42,745 bases of DNA from Bacilli bacterium (GTDB lineage Bacteria; Bacillota_I; Bacilli_A; RF39; UBA660), in assembly GCA_030602345.1 (NCBI GenBank), contig JAUVZX010000006.1, forward strand, positions 1 through 42,745, written 5' to 3'. Under the pieces are notes generated by a model that was not told the origin of the DNA, searched no databases, and was given only the letters and a program-made list of their open reading frames with translations. The stretch's first letter is position 1. Each line of letters begins with the position of its first letter. The translations under genes and the position numbers were made by a program. Of the stretch, positions 7,452 through 15,503 are shown in pieces.

Positions 7452-10293
7452 ACAGAAAAAAAAGAATAAAATAAATTTTAATGATATTAAAAATATCATT
7501 TTAACTATTGCAAAAAGGAATAAAAAATTAACAATGCATTTAGTTGTTACTATTTTATTTACAATATTATTAATTTTTACAGTAGGATTATTGAGAACTG
7601 TTCTATTTGTTTTATTAACAAATATTATATTGCTTCCCTTTTTAAGAAAAAAGAAAGATAAAAATAGCAAAAAATCTTTTTGGAATAAATTTTTAATAGG
7701 ATCAATGATTACTGCTATTATTGGTTTCACGGCAGTATTTGCATTTGTTGGATTGGTTATTTTAACTGCACCAGACTTTGATCCAAATGCAATGTATCGA
7801 ACAGATGCTTCAATATTATTTGACAAAGATGGAAATGAGATAGCTAAATTAGGGCTTCAAAAAAGAGTAACTGTTAGTTATAATGAATTACCCGATGTTT
7901 TAGTAGATGCAATCATTGCAACTGAAGATGCTCGCTTTTTTCAACATAATGGATTTGATTTACCGAGATTTGTAGTAGCTTCCATAGGCCAAGTTATGGG
8001 CCGCGATTCTGGTGGAGCTTCCACTTTAACGATGCAAGTTTCTAAAAATAATTATACTTCAACCAAAGATACTGGTTTTGAAGGTATTAAGAGAAAATTC
8101 ACAGATATATATATGTCTATATTTCAAATAGAAGCCAATTATACAAAAGAAGAAATAATTGAATTTTATGTTAATCAACCTTTCTTAGGTGGTGGTTCAT
8201 ATGGTGTTGAACAAGCTTCTTTAACTTACTTTGGAAAAAGTGTAAAAGATTTAAACTTATCTGAAGCTGCAATTATAGCTGGTTTATTCCAAGCACCAAA
8301 CTCACTAGATCCGTTTAGAAATCCACAATTAACTGAAAGAAGAAGAAATACAGTTTTATATCTAATGGAAAGACATGGATATATTACTAATGAAGAGAGA
8401 AAAATGGCTGCCGCTATACCGGTAGAAGACTTGTTAACCGATAGAGCATCAACTGTTAAATATCAAGACTTTATCGACACTGTCGTCGAAGAAGTGATTA
8501 AAAAAACTGGAAAAAATCCATATTCTACACCAATGATAGTTTACACTACGATGGATGCTAAAAGACAAGATTATATAAATTCTATTATGAATGGCGAAAT
8601 TTGGAAATGGGAAAATGATCTCGTCAACGCTGGTATTGCAGTTACTAGTATCAAAGATGGTTCTATTGTGGCTATTGGTGCTGGCAGAAATCGCGTTGGT
8701 CAAAGACAGTTTAATAATGCAACAATGATCAAGAGACAGATTGGTTCTACTTCAAAACCGATTTATGACTATGGTCCTGGAATTGAATATTTGAATTGGT
8801 CAACATATCAGTTATTTGCAGATGAACCACATTCATACACAAACGGCCCAGAAGTAAAAAATTGGGACAGTAAATTTAGTGGATTGATGACCATGAGAAC
8901 AGCATTAGTTCAATCTAGAAACATCCCAGCCTTAAAAGCTTTTCAGTCAGTAGATAACAGTAAAATAGTCGAGTTTGCTAAAAATTTAGGTTTATCACCG
9001 GAATTGTCAGGAGGAAGAGCACATGAAGCACATTCTCTTGGTGGTTATAATGGTGAATCTCCGTTAACGACAGCTGCTGCATATGGTGCATTTGCTAGAG
9101 GAGGAATATACATAGAACCTCATAGTTTTACCAAAATTACATTCTTGGCGGATAACTCTACATATGAAAATAAACCGCTAACTAGAAGAGCAATGAGCGA
9201 AGCAACAGCATCAATGATTACAAGTATGTTAATTGATGCAGGTAGAGCTTACGGAAGAATAAGTGGAGTTACATATATGGCCAAATCGGGGACAACTAAC
9301 TTGGCCAAGGAAACTAAAGAAGCATTTAATTTGCCTAGCAGAGCTGTTAATGATCTTTGGGCTATAGGATCATCACCAGATTATTCTCTCTCAGTATGGT
9401 ATGGATATGAAAGAGTAAATTCAGAGTACTTTAATGTGATTTCTGGACGAAATCAAATAAGATTATTTTTGAAAGTTGGAGAAGGAGTATTTGATAAAAA
9501 TACGACTTTTAAATCGTCAAGAAATGTCGTTTCAGTAGCTGTTGAAAAAGAAAGTTGGCCTGCGATGTTACCTAGCGCTAACACTCCTGCCGATATGATA
9601 GTCACTGAATTATTTAAAAAAGGAACCGAACCAACTCAAGTATCGCCAAGATATAATACATTACCAAATGTAACAAATCTTGAATATACTAAAGATGTAA
9701 ACAAGGTTACATTTACATGGACAAAAATAGATACTCCAGACGCTATCAATCCAGATAGTTTAAATGCTTATTTTAAAGAGTTATATTTAAATAGTTCATC
9801 AAGAACTAAAGCATTTAATGATAGAATTACATATAACAACACTAAGATTGGTAATATTACTTATAATGTTTATAGGAAAAATAGTGATGATAGTTTAACA
9901 TTGATAGGAACTACTACAAGTGAATCTTTTGAAACAAATGTATTCTCTAATGGTACTTATGTTATAAAAACATCATATTCAATATTTAAAGCCAATATTT
10001 CAACAGGAGTTTCAATTAGCGTATCAGTTGATAATTCTATTAGTTCTTCATTAATCGGAAGTACTCCAACTGAATTAACTATTGGTGACCCTTATATTGA
10101 GCAATCTGTTAGAGTAACGGAAAATTCAGTAGATGTTTCTGATGAAGCTACTATAACTAGAACTATTAAAAATAGTTTAGGAGAAACAGTGTTTAGTATT
10201 GATACTTCATCTGCTAAAACATATACAATAACTTATAACGTCGTGTATAAGACTTACAATCAAAATCACACAAGAACAGTTATTATAAATTAA
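7429..10293 (+). CDS. ponA: Class A penicillin-binding protein (PBP1, bifunctional)
   Basis: 954 residues. Polymerises glycan strands and cross-links peptides in peptidoglycan. After a very basic cytoplasmic tail comes a hydrophobic stretch at about 36-70, a basic loop, and the usual anchor at about 88-113. The GT51 domain shows the catalytic EDARFFQHNG (E166) and GASTLTMQ. The transpeptidase has STSK (S440 as active serine, K443), SRN (496-498) and KSGT (619-622). About 250 C-terminal residues look like beta-rich fibronectin-type repeats. The ATG follows AAAGGAGAAG. The first hydrophobic hairpin is extra compared with Bacillus PonA, which has one anchor. Confidence 0.96.
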   Translation: MPKKKVNKQKKKNKINFNDIKNIILTIAKRNKKLTMHLVVTILFTILLIFTVGLLRTVLFVLLTNIILLPFLRKKKDKNSKKSFWNKFLIGSMITAIIGFTAVFAFVGLVILTAPDFDPNAMYRTDASILFDKDGNEIAKLGLQKRVTVSYNELPDVLVDAIIATEDARFFQHNGFDLPRFVVASIGQVMGRDSGGASTLTMQVSKNNYTSTKDTGFEGIKRKFTDIYMSIFQIEANYTKEEIIEFYVNQPFLGGGSYGVEQASLTYFGKSVKDLNLSEAAIIAGLFQAPNSLDPFRNPQLTERRRNTVLYLMERHGYITNEERKMAAAIPVEDLLTDRASTVKYQDFIDTVVEEVIKKTGKNPYSTPMIVYTTMDAKRQDYINSIMNGEIWKWENDLVNAGIAVTSIKDGSIVAIGAGRNRVGQRQFNNATMIKRQIGSTSKPIYDYGPGIEYLNWSTYQLFADEPHSYTNGPEVKNWDSKFSGLMTMRTALVQSRNIPALKAFQSVDNSKIVEFAKNLGLSPELSGGRAHEAHSLGGYNGESPLTTAAAYGAFARGGIYIEPHSFTKITFLADNSTYENKPLTRRAMSEATASMITSMLIDAGRAYGRISGVTYMAKSGTTNLAKETKEAFNLPSRAVNDLWAIGSSPDYSLSVWYGYERVNSEYFNVISGRNQIRLFLKVGEGVFDKNTTFKSSRNVVSVAVEKESWPAMLPSANTPADMIVTELFKKGTEPTQVSPRYNTLPNVTNLEYTKDVNKVTFTWTKIDTPDAINPDSLNAYFKELYLNSSSRTKAFNDRITYNNTKIGNITYNVYRKNSDDSLTLIGTTTSESFETNVFSNGTYVIKTSYSIFKANISTGVSISVSVDNSISSSLIGSTPTELTIGDPYIEQSVRVTENSVDVSDEATITRTIKNSLGETVFSIDTSSAKTYTITYNVVYKTYNQNHTRTVIIN

Positions 10294-10319
10294 AAGAAAC
10301 AACTAACGTTGTTTCTTTT
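10292..10319. terminator. Bidirectional terminator between PBP1 and divIC
   Basis: A perfect 12-bp stem (10292-10303 with 10308-10319) and TAAC loop, with T runs on both strands. It includes the stop codons of both convergent genes. Confidence 0.92.
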
Positions 10320-10701
10320 TCTTTCTTCGCGTAAAAATTATTAATGTTATAACACCTATACCTATAACTATATAAACATAAGGCTTTAAATTTTCTTCTT
10401 CTACTTCATTATTGATCGCTGCCGGATTTATTCTTATTACAAATTCGCTATCTTTGGAGTATAAATAATTTTCTCTAGCCCACCTGGCTATATAATCTTT
10501 GTCTTGTAGCTTTTCATATTCTAATCTTAGATAATATTCATTTTCTTTAAGAATATACAAATCTCTTTCTAAAAAGCTTTTTGTTTTTTGTAAATCATAA
10601 TATCTATAAACAGTTGATACTAGATTAAAAATAAAATAAAAAATTAAAATTATTGAAATACTTCCAAAAATAAGTAATCTTCTTTTCGCTTTCTTTTTCA
10701 T
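10303..10701 (-). CDS. divIC: Septum formation initiator, DivIC/FtsB family
   Basis: 132 residues. Bitopic division protein that joins FtsL and DivIB at the septum. A basic N-terminus, a membrane segment at about 9-30, and a coiled coil (about 36-70, LEEN-rich) lead to the family motif YIARWARENYLYSKDSE. Unusually, a second hydrophobic segment (about 107-123, YVYIVIGIGVITLIIF) and a basic tail RRKKKKQR follow, so the C-terminus should return to the cytoplasm. Standard DivIC/FtsB ends outside. GGTGAT precedes the ATG. Confidence 0.85.
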   Translation of the reverse strand: MKKKAKRRLLIFGSISIILIFYFIFNLVSTVYRYYDLQKTKSFLERDLYILKENEYYLRLEYEKLQDKDYIARWARENYLYSKDSEFVIRINPAAINNEVEEENLKPYVYIVIGIGVITLIIFTRRKKKKQR

Positions 10702-10716
10702 ATAATCACCTAATTA

Positions 10717-10725
10717 ATTATAGCA
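10717..10725 (-). promoter_or_regulatory. Extended -10 promoter of divIC
   Basis: Minus-strand TGCTATAAT directly after the spoVG terminator and 15 bp before the divIC ATG. Confidence 0.5.
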
Positions 10726-10727
10726 TA

Positions 10728-10753
10728 TTAAAAAGCACATAAGTGCTTTTTAA
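10728..10753 (-). terminator. Terminator after spoVG
   Basis: Perfect 11-bp stem TTAAAAAGCAC/GTGCTTTTTAA with ATAA loop. The spoVG stop codon is in the 5' arm. Confidence 0.85.
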
Positions 10754-11007
10754 TTTATTTTTTTAAACTCTTCCAATATCGCTTCTTCAAACATAGTGCG
10801 AGTCTCTTGGTTTAAAGGATGTACGATATCATGGTATTCACCATCTGGAGTTTGTCTTCTTGGCATAGAAACAAACAATTTATTGTCACCCTCGATTATT
10901 TTAAGTCCGCGAATTATAAAACAGTCATCTAGTACTACTGAAGCAACTCCAAGCATCTTAGAATCTACTTTATTGTATTTGTGAACATTAACTGATGTTA
11001 TTTTCAT
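10750..11007 (-). CDS. spoVG: SpoVG-family nucleic-acid-binding regulator
   Basis: 85 residues. SpoVG was found as a stage V sporulation and septation protein in Bacillus, but it is also kept in non-sporulating Firmicutes as a DNA/RNA-binding regulator. The family is evident from the MKITSVNVHKY start, LDDCFIIRGLKIIEG, and the invariant MPRRQTPDGEYHDIVHP. The start ATG follows AAAGGGG. It has its own near-consensus promoter and a terminator. Function in this organism is unknown; no sporulation genes other than a Spo0A-like regulator appear in the window. Confidence 0.96.
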   Translation of the reverse strand: MKITSVNVHKYNKVDSKMLGVASVVLDDCFIIRGLKIIEGDNKLFVSMPRRQTPDGEYHDIVHPLNQETRTMFEEAILEEFKKIN

Positions 11008-11036
11008 GCATTACCCCTTTCGCATTTTATAACTTC

Positions 11037-11065
11037 ATTATAATCTATTATATTCAATTTTGCAA
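11037..11065 (-). promoter_or_regulatory. Promoter of spoVG
   Basis: Minus-strand TTGCAA (11065-11060), 17-bp spacer, TATAAT (11042-11037). It begins 3 bp after the ftsX stop, with no terminator between the two, so readthrough from ftsX is also likely. Confidence 0.75.
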
Positions 11066-11067
11066 TA

Positions 11068-11967
11068 CTAGGCTTTTAAATGCCTTCTGACCGCCCACCA
11101 TGATCCAATCATACCGACAGTTATACCAATTCCAAGCAACATTAGGGATACAACATATAAAAATGGATTAGGTGCAACTAACTTAATAAATGGTGAGAAT
11201 ACTTGACCATCAAAATTATCATATAAAAAGGCATAGCTATATACTGTAGCGATAATAGGAATGATTGATCCAATTATTCCTAAAAATAATCCTTCAAAAA
11301 CGAAAGGTATTTTAATAGTTATATTTGATGCTCCAACTAATCTCATAATGCTTATTTCTGTTTTTCTAGCAAAAATAGTTAGTTTGATGGTATTAGAAAT
11401 TAAGAAAGTAGTAACAATGATTAAAGCAGCAACTATCCCTATAGATATTTGTCTTATTATATCAAATGTTTTGATAAGGTTTTGAACAACACCTTCACCA
11501 TATTTAACCAGTGAAACATTTGGTATACCTTTTATTTGATCTGCTATACCATCAATTTTATGTAAATCTTCTACTTTAATAAGATAAGTGTCTTGAAGAG
11601 GATTATCTGTATCATCCCAGTTAGACATTATATTTTTAAAAACATCTGATGTTTCTATCATTGATTTTAAAATATCTGCTTTAGATTCAAAAATATAACT
11701 TTCAATTCCTTCAATTTTACTCAATTCATCTTTTATCTCTAAAATTCTTTCCGGACTTACATCTTTATCTAAAAAGGCAACAATTGTGACATCTTCTTCT
11801 ACCAATCGAGTAAAATTTGCTACATTATAAGTTAATAATATTGAAATAGACACTACGACTAGTGTTATCGTTATTGATGAAATTGATGCTATTGATAAAG
11901 AAAAGTTTCTAATAACGCTTATAAAAGCGTCTCTTATGTTTCTTATTAAAATTCTAAACGCTTTCAT
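11068..11967 (-). CDS. ftsX: Cell-division ABC-type permease FtsX
   Basis: 299 residues. Membrane partner of FtsE; in Gram-positives the pair switches on peptidoglycan hydrolases at the wall. Topology is typical: first membrane segment at about 23-48, an extracellular domain to about 170 (DVTIVAFLDKDVSPE, then LVKYGEGVV), then three membrane segments around 175-195, 220-245 and 270-290 with the FtsX signature KTEISIMRLVGAS. The ATG follows GGAGGG and overlaps the end of ftsE by 14 bp. Confidence 0.95.
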   Translation of the reverse strand: MKAFRILIRNIRDAFISVIRNFSLSIASISSITITLVVVSISILLTYNVANFTRLVEEDVTIVAFLDKDVSPERILEIKDELSKIEGIESYIFESKADILKSMIETSDVFKNIMSNWDDTDNPLQDTYLIKVEDLHKIDGIADQIKGIPNVSLVKYGEGVVQNLIKTFDIIRQISIGIVAALIIVTTFLISNTIKLTIFARKTEISIMRLVGASNITIKIPFVFEGLFLGIIGSIIPIIATVYSYAFLYDNFDGQVFSPFIKLVAPNPFLYVVSLMLLGIGITVGMIGSWWAVRRHLKA

Positions 11968-12643
11968 AAGTGCCCTCCTTGAAATCTTTAACTAATCTTC
12001 CAGCATCTAGTAAGATAGTTCTTTTTTTCATTCTTTCCACAATATCACGATTATGAGTAACCATAATTAATGTGGTTCCCATTTGATTAATTGCAGTTAA
12101 AACATCCATAATTTCACTACTTGTTTTAGGGTCTAAGTTACCTGTTGGCTCATCACAAATAAGTATTTTGGGACCATTTACAATTGCTCTAGCAATTGCA
12201 ACTCTTTGTTGTTCTCCTCCAGATAATTGATGAGGATAATTTTTAGCACGATGCTTCAATCCAACTAAATCTAATACTTTAATAACTTTACCGTGAATTT
12301 CGCTTTTTGGTAAACCAAAAATTTCTAAAGCGAAGGCAATGTTTTCATATACTGTTGCTTTTGATAATAATTTGAAGTCTTGAAAAACAACACCAATTTT
12401 TCTTCTTAATTTATAAACACTGCCATTTCTTAGTTTAGCTACATTTAAACCCCCAACAAAGATACTCCCGGCAGTAGGTTTTTCTTCTCGATATAACATT
12501 TTAATTAAAGTACTTTTACCACAACCCGTTGGTCCAATAATAAAAACGAATTCTCCTTTTTCTATTTCTAAATTTAAATCATATATGGCAGTGACTCCTG
12601 TTTTATATCTTTTTTTGACATCTTTAATTTCTATCTGAGCCAT
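11954..12643 (-). CDS. ftsE: Cell-division ATP-binding protein FtsE
   Basis: 229 residues. ABC ATPase that drives FtsX. Walker A GPTGCGKST, signature LSGGEQQRVAIARA, Walker B ILICDEPTGNLD and the switch histidine (MVTHN) are intact. The start is the ATG at 12643, preceded by AAGGAGGTAATT; upstream in-frame starts have no ribosome site. It overlaps the end of the YitT gene by 20 bp. The order prfB-(yitT)-ftsE-ftsX keeps the common prfB-ftsEX neighbourhood of Bacilli. Confidence 0.97.
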   Translation of the reverse strand: MAQIEIKDVKKRYKTGVTAIYDLNLEIEKGEFVFIIGPTGCGKSTLIKMLYREEKPTAGSIFVGGLNVAKLRNGSVYKLRRKIGVVFQDFKLLSKATVYENIAFALEIFGLPKSEIHGKVIKVLDLVGLKHRAKNYPHQLSGGEQQRVAIARAIVNGPKILICDEPTGNLDPKTSSEIMDVLTAINQMGTTLIMVTHNRDIVERMKKRTILLDAGRLVKDFKEGTYESV

Positions 12644-13475
12644 AATTACCTCCTTGAACTTCATATGCATCTGCTACTACGAAATAGGCAGCAGGGTCTA
12701 TTTTATTTATTCCTTCCTTAAAAACAAAATATTTTTTAGTAGGAATAGTACACATTATTACTTTTTTTCGATCTCCTGTAAATCCACCGCGTGCCTCTAA
12801 AACAGTTACCCCATAATTTAGATTTTCAGTTATGAATTTTTTTACTGAAGTCTCCTCTTGCGTTATCACATAAAACAATTTAGATTCTGATATTCCTAAA
12901 ATTACTTTGTCTGCTAAAGTACTGACAATAAATAAATTAATTAAAGAATACATAACACTATTTATTCCTAAAAATAGGGCACCGAATAAGATGATTACAC
13001 CATCTGTAAATATCATTGCCGTTCCCATAGAAACTTTAAAATATTTAGCCCAAATTTGATTTATTATATCTGAACCACCTGTAGTGAAACCTGATTTTAA
13101 AATTAAACCTACACCAAAGCCACTTATTGCTCCTGCAAACAAAGTGTTCAAAAGAGGATCGGCTTGAGATATTACGATATACGTAATTAATGGTGATGTT
13201 AATCTCACAAAAATTGGATATAAAATTGATCCAATAATTGAATTAGTTGTTTTTTCTTTACCCAATAGTATAAAACTCAATATTAAAAGAATAATTGATC
13301 CGACAAAAATAACATCGGATGGCGCTAATCCAAACTGGTGATTTAAAATAACTGCTACACCACTTATACCGTAAGTTATCTTAAGCGGTAAAACCAATAA
13401 GTTAAATGATATTGCTATCAATAAAACTCCGAATACAAACTTGATATACCTTTTTATATCTAATTTTTTAATCAT
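12624..13475 (-). CDS. YitT-family membrane protein
   Basis: 283 residues. The N-terminal 200 residues hold five or six membrane segments with the YitT pattern (ITYGISGVAVILNH, GFTTGGSDIINQ), and the C-terminal 80 residues are the soluble DUF2179 domain (GGFTGDRKKVIMCTI, KIDPAAYFVVADAYEVQGG). Transport or sensing roles have been suggested for the family but the function is not established. ATG follows AAAGGAG and overlaps the prfB stop by 8 bp; the gene sits inside the prfB-ftsEX operon. Confidence 0.92.
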   Translation of the reverse strand: MIKKLDIKRYIKFVFGVLLIAISFNLLVLPLKITYGISGVAVILNHQFGLAPSDVIFVGSIILLILSFILLGKEKTTNSIIGSILYPIFVRLTSPLITYIVISQADPLLNTLFAGAISGFGVGLILKSGFTTGGSDIINQIWAKYFKVSMGTAMIFTDGVIILFGALFLGINSVMYSLINLFIVSTLADKVILGISESKLFYVITQEETSVKKFITENLNYGVTVLEARGGFTGDRKKVIMCTIPTKKYFVFKEGINKIDPAAYFVVADAYEVQGGNYGSDRN

Positions 13476-14575
13476 TCTTTTCTCCTTTTAAACTACTGTT
13501 TATAAACTCGATGATATTTCCATCTAATACATCATCAGGATTAGTACTTTCATAGTTTGTGCGATGGTCTTTAACAAGAGAATATGGATGCAATACATAA
13601 CTTCTTATTTGTGAACCAAAGTTAATTGCATCTGTCTCTCCCTTTAAATTTTTGATAGCCTCTTTTTGTTTATCCAATTCTAATTTATATAGTTTATTTT
13701 TTAATATTTCCAGAGCTCTTTCTTTATTTTTAATTTGGCTTCTTTCATTTTGACAAGAAACCACTATTTTAGAAGGAATATGTGTAATTCTAACTGCACT
13801 ATCAGTAGTATTAACGTGTTGTCCACCCGCACCACTTGCTCGATACACATCTATTTTTAAGTCTGATTCTTTAATTTCAATGTTTATTGTCGTGTTATCA
13901 AACAATGGTGAAGGCAATACTGATGCGAATGATGTATGTCTTTTATTGTTCGAATCAAAAGGTGATAACCTAACTAAACGGTGAACTCCTTTTTCTTCCT
14001 TTAAAAATCCGAAGCTGTATAGTCCTCTTATTATGATAGAAGCACTTTTTATACCTACTTCATCTCCTTGTTGAGTATCTACAACTTCATATTTATAATT
14101 TTGCTTATCGCAAAATCTTAAATACATTCTAAGTAGCATATTTGCCCAATCACAAGCTTCTGTACCACCTGCACCAGAATGTATTTCTAATAAGCAATCA
14201 TTTTTATCATATGGACCATTTAAAAGTATTTCTACTTCGTTTTTTTCTAATAATTTTTCTTGTTCTATCAGATCTTCAATCAAGGTATTCAACATCTCAT
14301 CATCAATATTATCTTTCATCATAGAAAATATTTCTTGATTAGCTTTGATTCCTTCTTTTAAAGCAGATACCTCACTTAAAACTCTAGATAAAGAGTTAAA
14401 TTGAGCAATTGTTTGCTCACTTTTTCTCTTGTCTTTATAAAAATTATCTAAAGCCATCTCTTCTTTCAAATCATTAATTAAGTTGTATTTTTGTTCAGGT
14501 TCAAAGAGCCCTCCATAAATCTTCTGCCCTTTTACTTAAGTCTTCTAATTTTTTTAATATTTCATACGGTTCCAT
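13468..14575 (-). CDS. prfB: Peptide chain release factor 2, with programmed +1 frameshift
   Basis: 368 residues after frameshifting. RF2 reads UAA and UGA stop codons. Translation starts at ATG 14575 (GGAGGT upstream), reads 24 codons to CTT, meets an in-frame TGA (14503-14501) and shifts +1 to continue as EPEQKYN. The body has the GAGGQHVN motif with the hydrolytic GGQ and the stop-codon recognition region ending near SPF (LSPFDSNNKRHTSF). Lack of RF2 favours the shift, so the gene controls itself. The first 24 codons form a separate frame and should not be dropped. First gene of prfB-yitT-ftsE-ftsX. Confidence 0.96.
14501..14515 (-). promoter_or_regulatory. prfB programmed +1 frameshift signal
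   Basis: Minus-strand TGG AGG GCT CTT TGA: the SD-like GGAGGG sits three bases before the slippery CTT, followed by the in-frame TGA, as in the classic prfB signal. Confidence 0.95.
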
Positions 14576-14593
14576 ATTCAACCTCCGATTATA

Positions 14594-14602
14594 ATTATAC
14601 CA
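14594..14602 (-). promoter_or_regulatory. Extended -10 promoter of prfB operon
   Basis: Minus-strand TGGTATAAT about 20 bp upstream of the prfB ATG; -35 is poor. Confidence 0.55.
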
Positions 14603-14636
14603 TAAAAATAAAGGTATTCATTAAACAAAAAAAGGA

Positions 14637-14915
14637 CTAGACACTTTTTTTAAGTAAAAAATGTCTACATCCATATGCACAATTTTCTTTTAAATATTCA
14701 TCCATTATTTTAATATCGTTATGCTCTTTTCGTTTAGGACTGTTACTTTCAAAATAACCTTTCAGTCTTAATTTACCATAAGACCAATCACCAAAAACAT
14801 AATCATAATCATCAAAATAATCAGTTAATTTTGATTCTACTTCTGTAAAATCAAAACCATCGTTATAATTTTTTATAAGTTCATAATATTTATCATTAAT
14901 CAAATATCTTTTCAT
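14637..14915 (-). CDS. yutD: YutD family protein (DUF1027)
   Basis: 92 residues. Matches the YutD family of Firmicutes: YYELIKNYNDGFD near the start, then DYVFGDWSYGKLRLKGYFE, and the C-terminal YLKENCAYGCRHFLLKK. Its molecular role is not established. The ATG follows GGTGATTAT. It has its own promoter inside the end of nrdG and lies just downstream of the nrd operon. A weak A/T-rich hairpin at about 14627-14651 may end its transcript. Confidence 0.88.
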   Translation of the reverse strand: MKRYLINDKYYELIKNYNDGFDFTEVESKLTDYFDDYDYVFGDWSYGKLRLKGYFESNSPKRKEHNDIKIMDEYLKENCAYGCRHFLLKKSV

Positions 14916-14930
14916 ATAATCACCATATAA

Positions 14931-14959
14931 ATTATATCATTTAAAAAGTATTTATACAA
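14931..14959 (-). promoter_or_regulatory. Promoter of yutD
   Basis: Minus-strand TTGTAT (14959-14954), 17-bp spacer, TATAAT (14936-14931), overlapping the last codons of nrdG. Confidence 0.65.
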
Positions 14960-15503
14960 ATAAATACTCTTTGCTCTTTTTATTCTTACTGTTCATATAT
15001 TTTCTATAAATAACTACTTTTTTATCTTTTAGACTTTTCTTGACATTAATTATTCTTTGATTACTTGAACCTCTAAATTTTAAAGTTAGATCTTTTTTTT
15101 CTAATTCAAATTTACCGTCAACTAAAACATCAATATTATTTAAAAATTCACTTAAATTTTTGTTTATTTTAGACATAATCATTAATTCTTCATATGTAAA
15201 TCCTGTATAACACCATACATTTAATTTGAGTGATTTAGCATGCCTTGCTATTTCTAAACATGATGCTATTTGAAATATAGGATCTCCTCCTGAAAAAGTT
15301 ATTCCATCTATTATTTTATTTTGACTTAACTTTTCATTTATTGAAGAAACTTCTTCCAAAAAACCATCAGTAAAACTATGTGTATTGGGATTATGACAGC
15401 CTAAACATGCGTGAGAACAACCTTGAGTCCAAACTACTGCTCTTATTCCATCTCCATCAACTATACTATTGTCATCTAGTTGCTGCGCTAATCTAATTTT
15501 CAT
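14952..15503 (-). CDS. nrdG: Anaerobic ribonucleotide reductase activating protein
   Basis: 183 residues. Radical-SAM enzyme that puts the glycyl radical on NrdD. The cluster-binding C-x3-C-x2-C is CSHACLGC (about residues 29-36), followed by the CHNPNTH context and the SAM-binding GGDP (FSGGDPIFQ). The start overlaps the nrdD stop by 11 bp, so the two are made together. Together with NrdD it indicates growth without oxygen. Confidence 0.96.
   Translation of the reverse strand: MKIRLAQQLDDNSIVDGDGIRAVVWTQGCSHACLGCHNPNTHSFTDGFLEEVSSINEKLSQNKIIDGITFSGGDPIFQIASCLEIARHAKSLKLNVWCYTGFTYEELMIMSKINKNLSEFLNNIDVLVDGKFELEKKDLTLKFRGSSNQRIINVKKSLKDKKVVIYRKYMNSKNKKSKEYLFV

Noticed and set aside
7407-7826. 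Open frame on the minus strand across the recU/PBP1 junction
   Set aside because: It is the antisense of the lysine- and hydrophobic-rich N-terminus of PBP1, has no ribosome site, and the plus-strand genes are well supported.
14142-14324. Short plus-strand frame inside prfB and similar short frames antisense to der, lysS, pgk, infB and others
   Set aside because: All are shadows opposite strongly conserved genes, without ribosome sites or recognisable domains.
14469-14575. Truncated prfB with a separate 24-codon frame as a pseudogene
   Set aside because: The TGA at 14501-14503 has the exact programmed-frameshift context, so the gene is intact.
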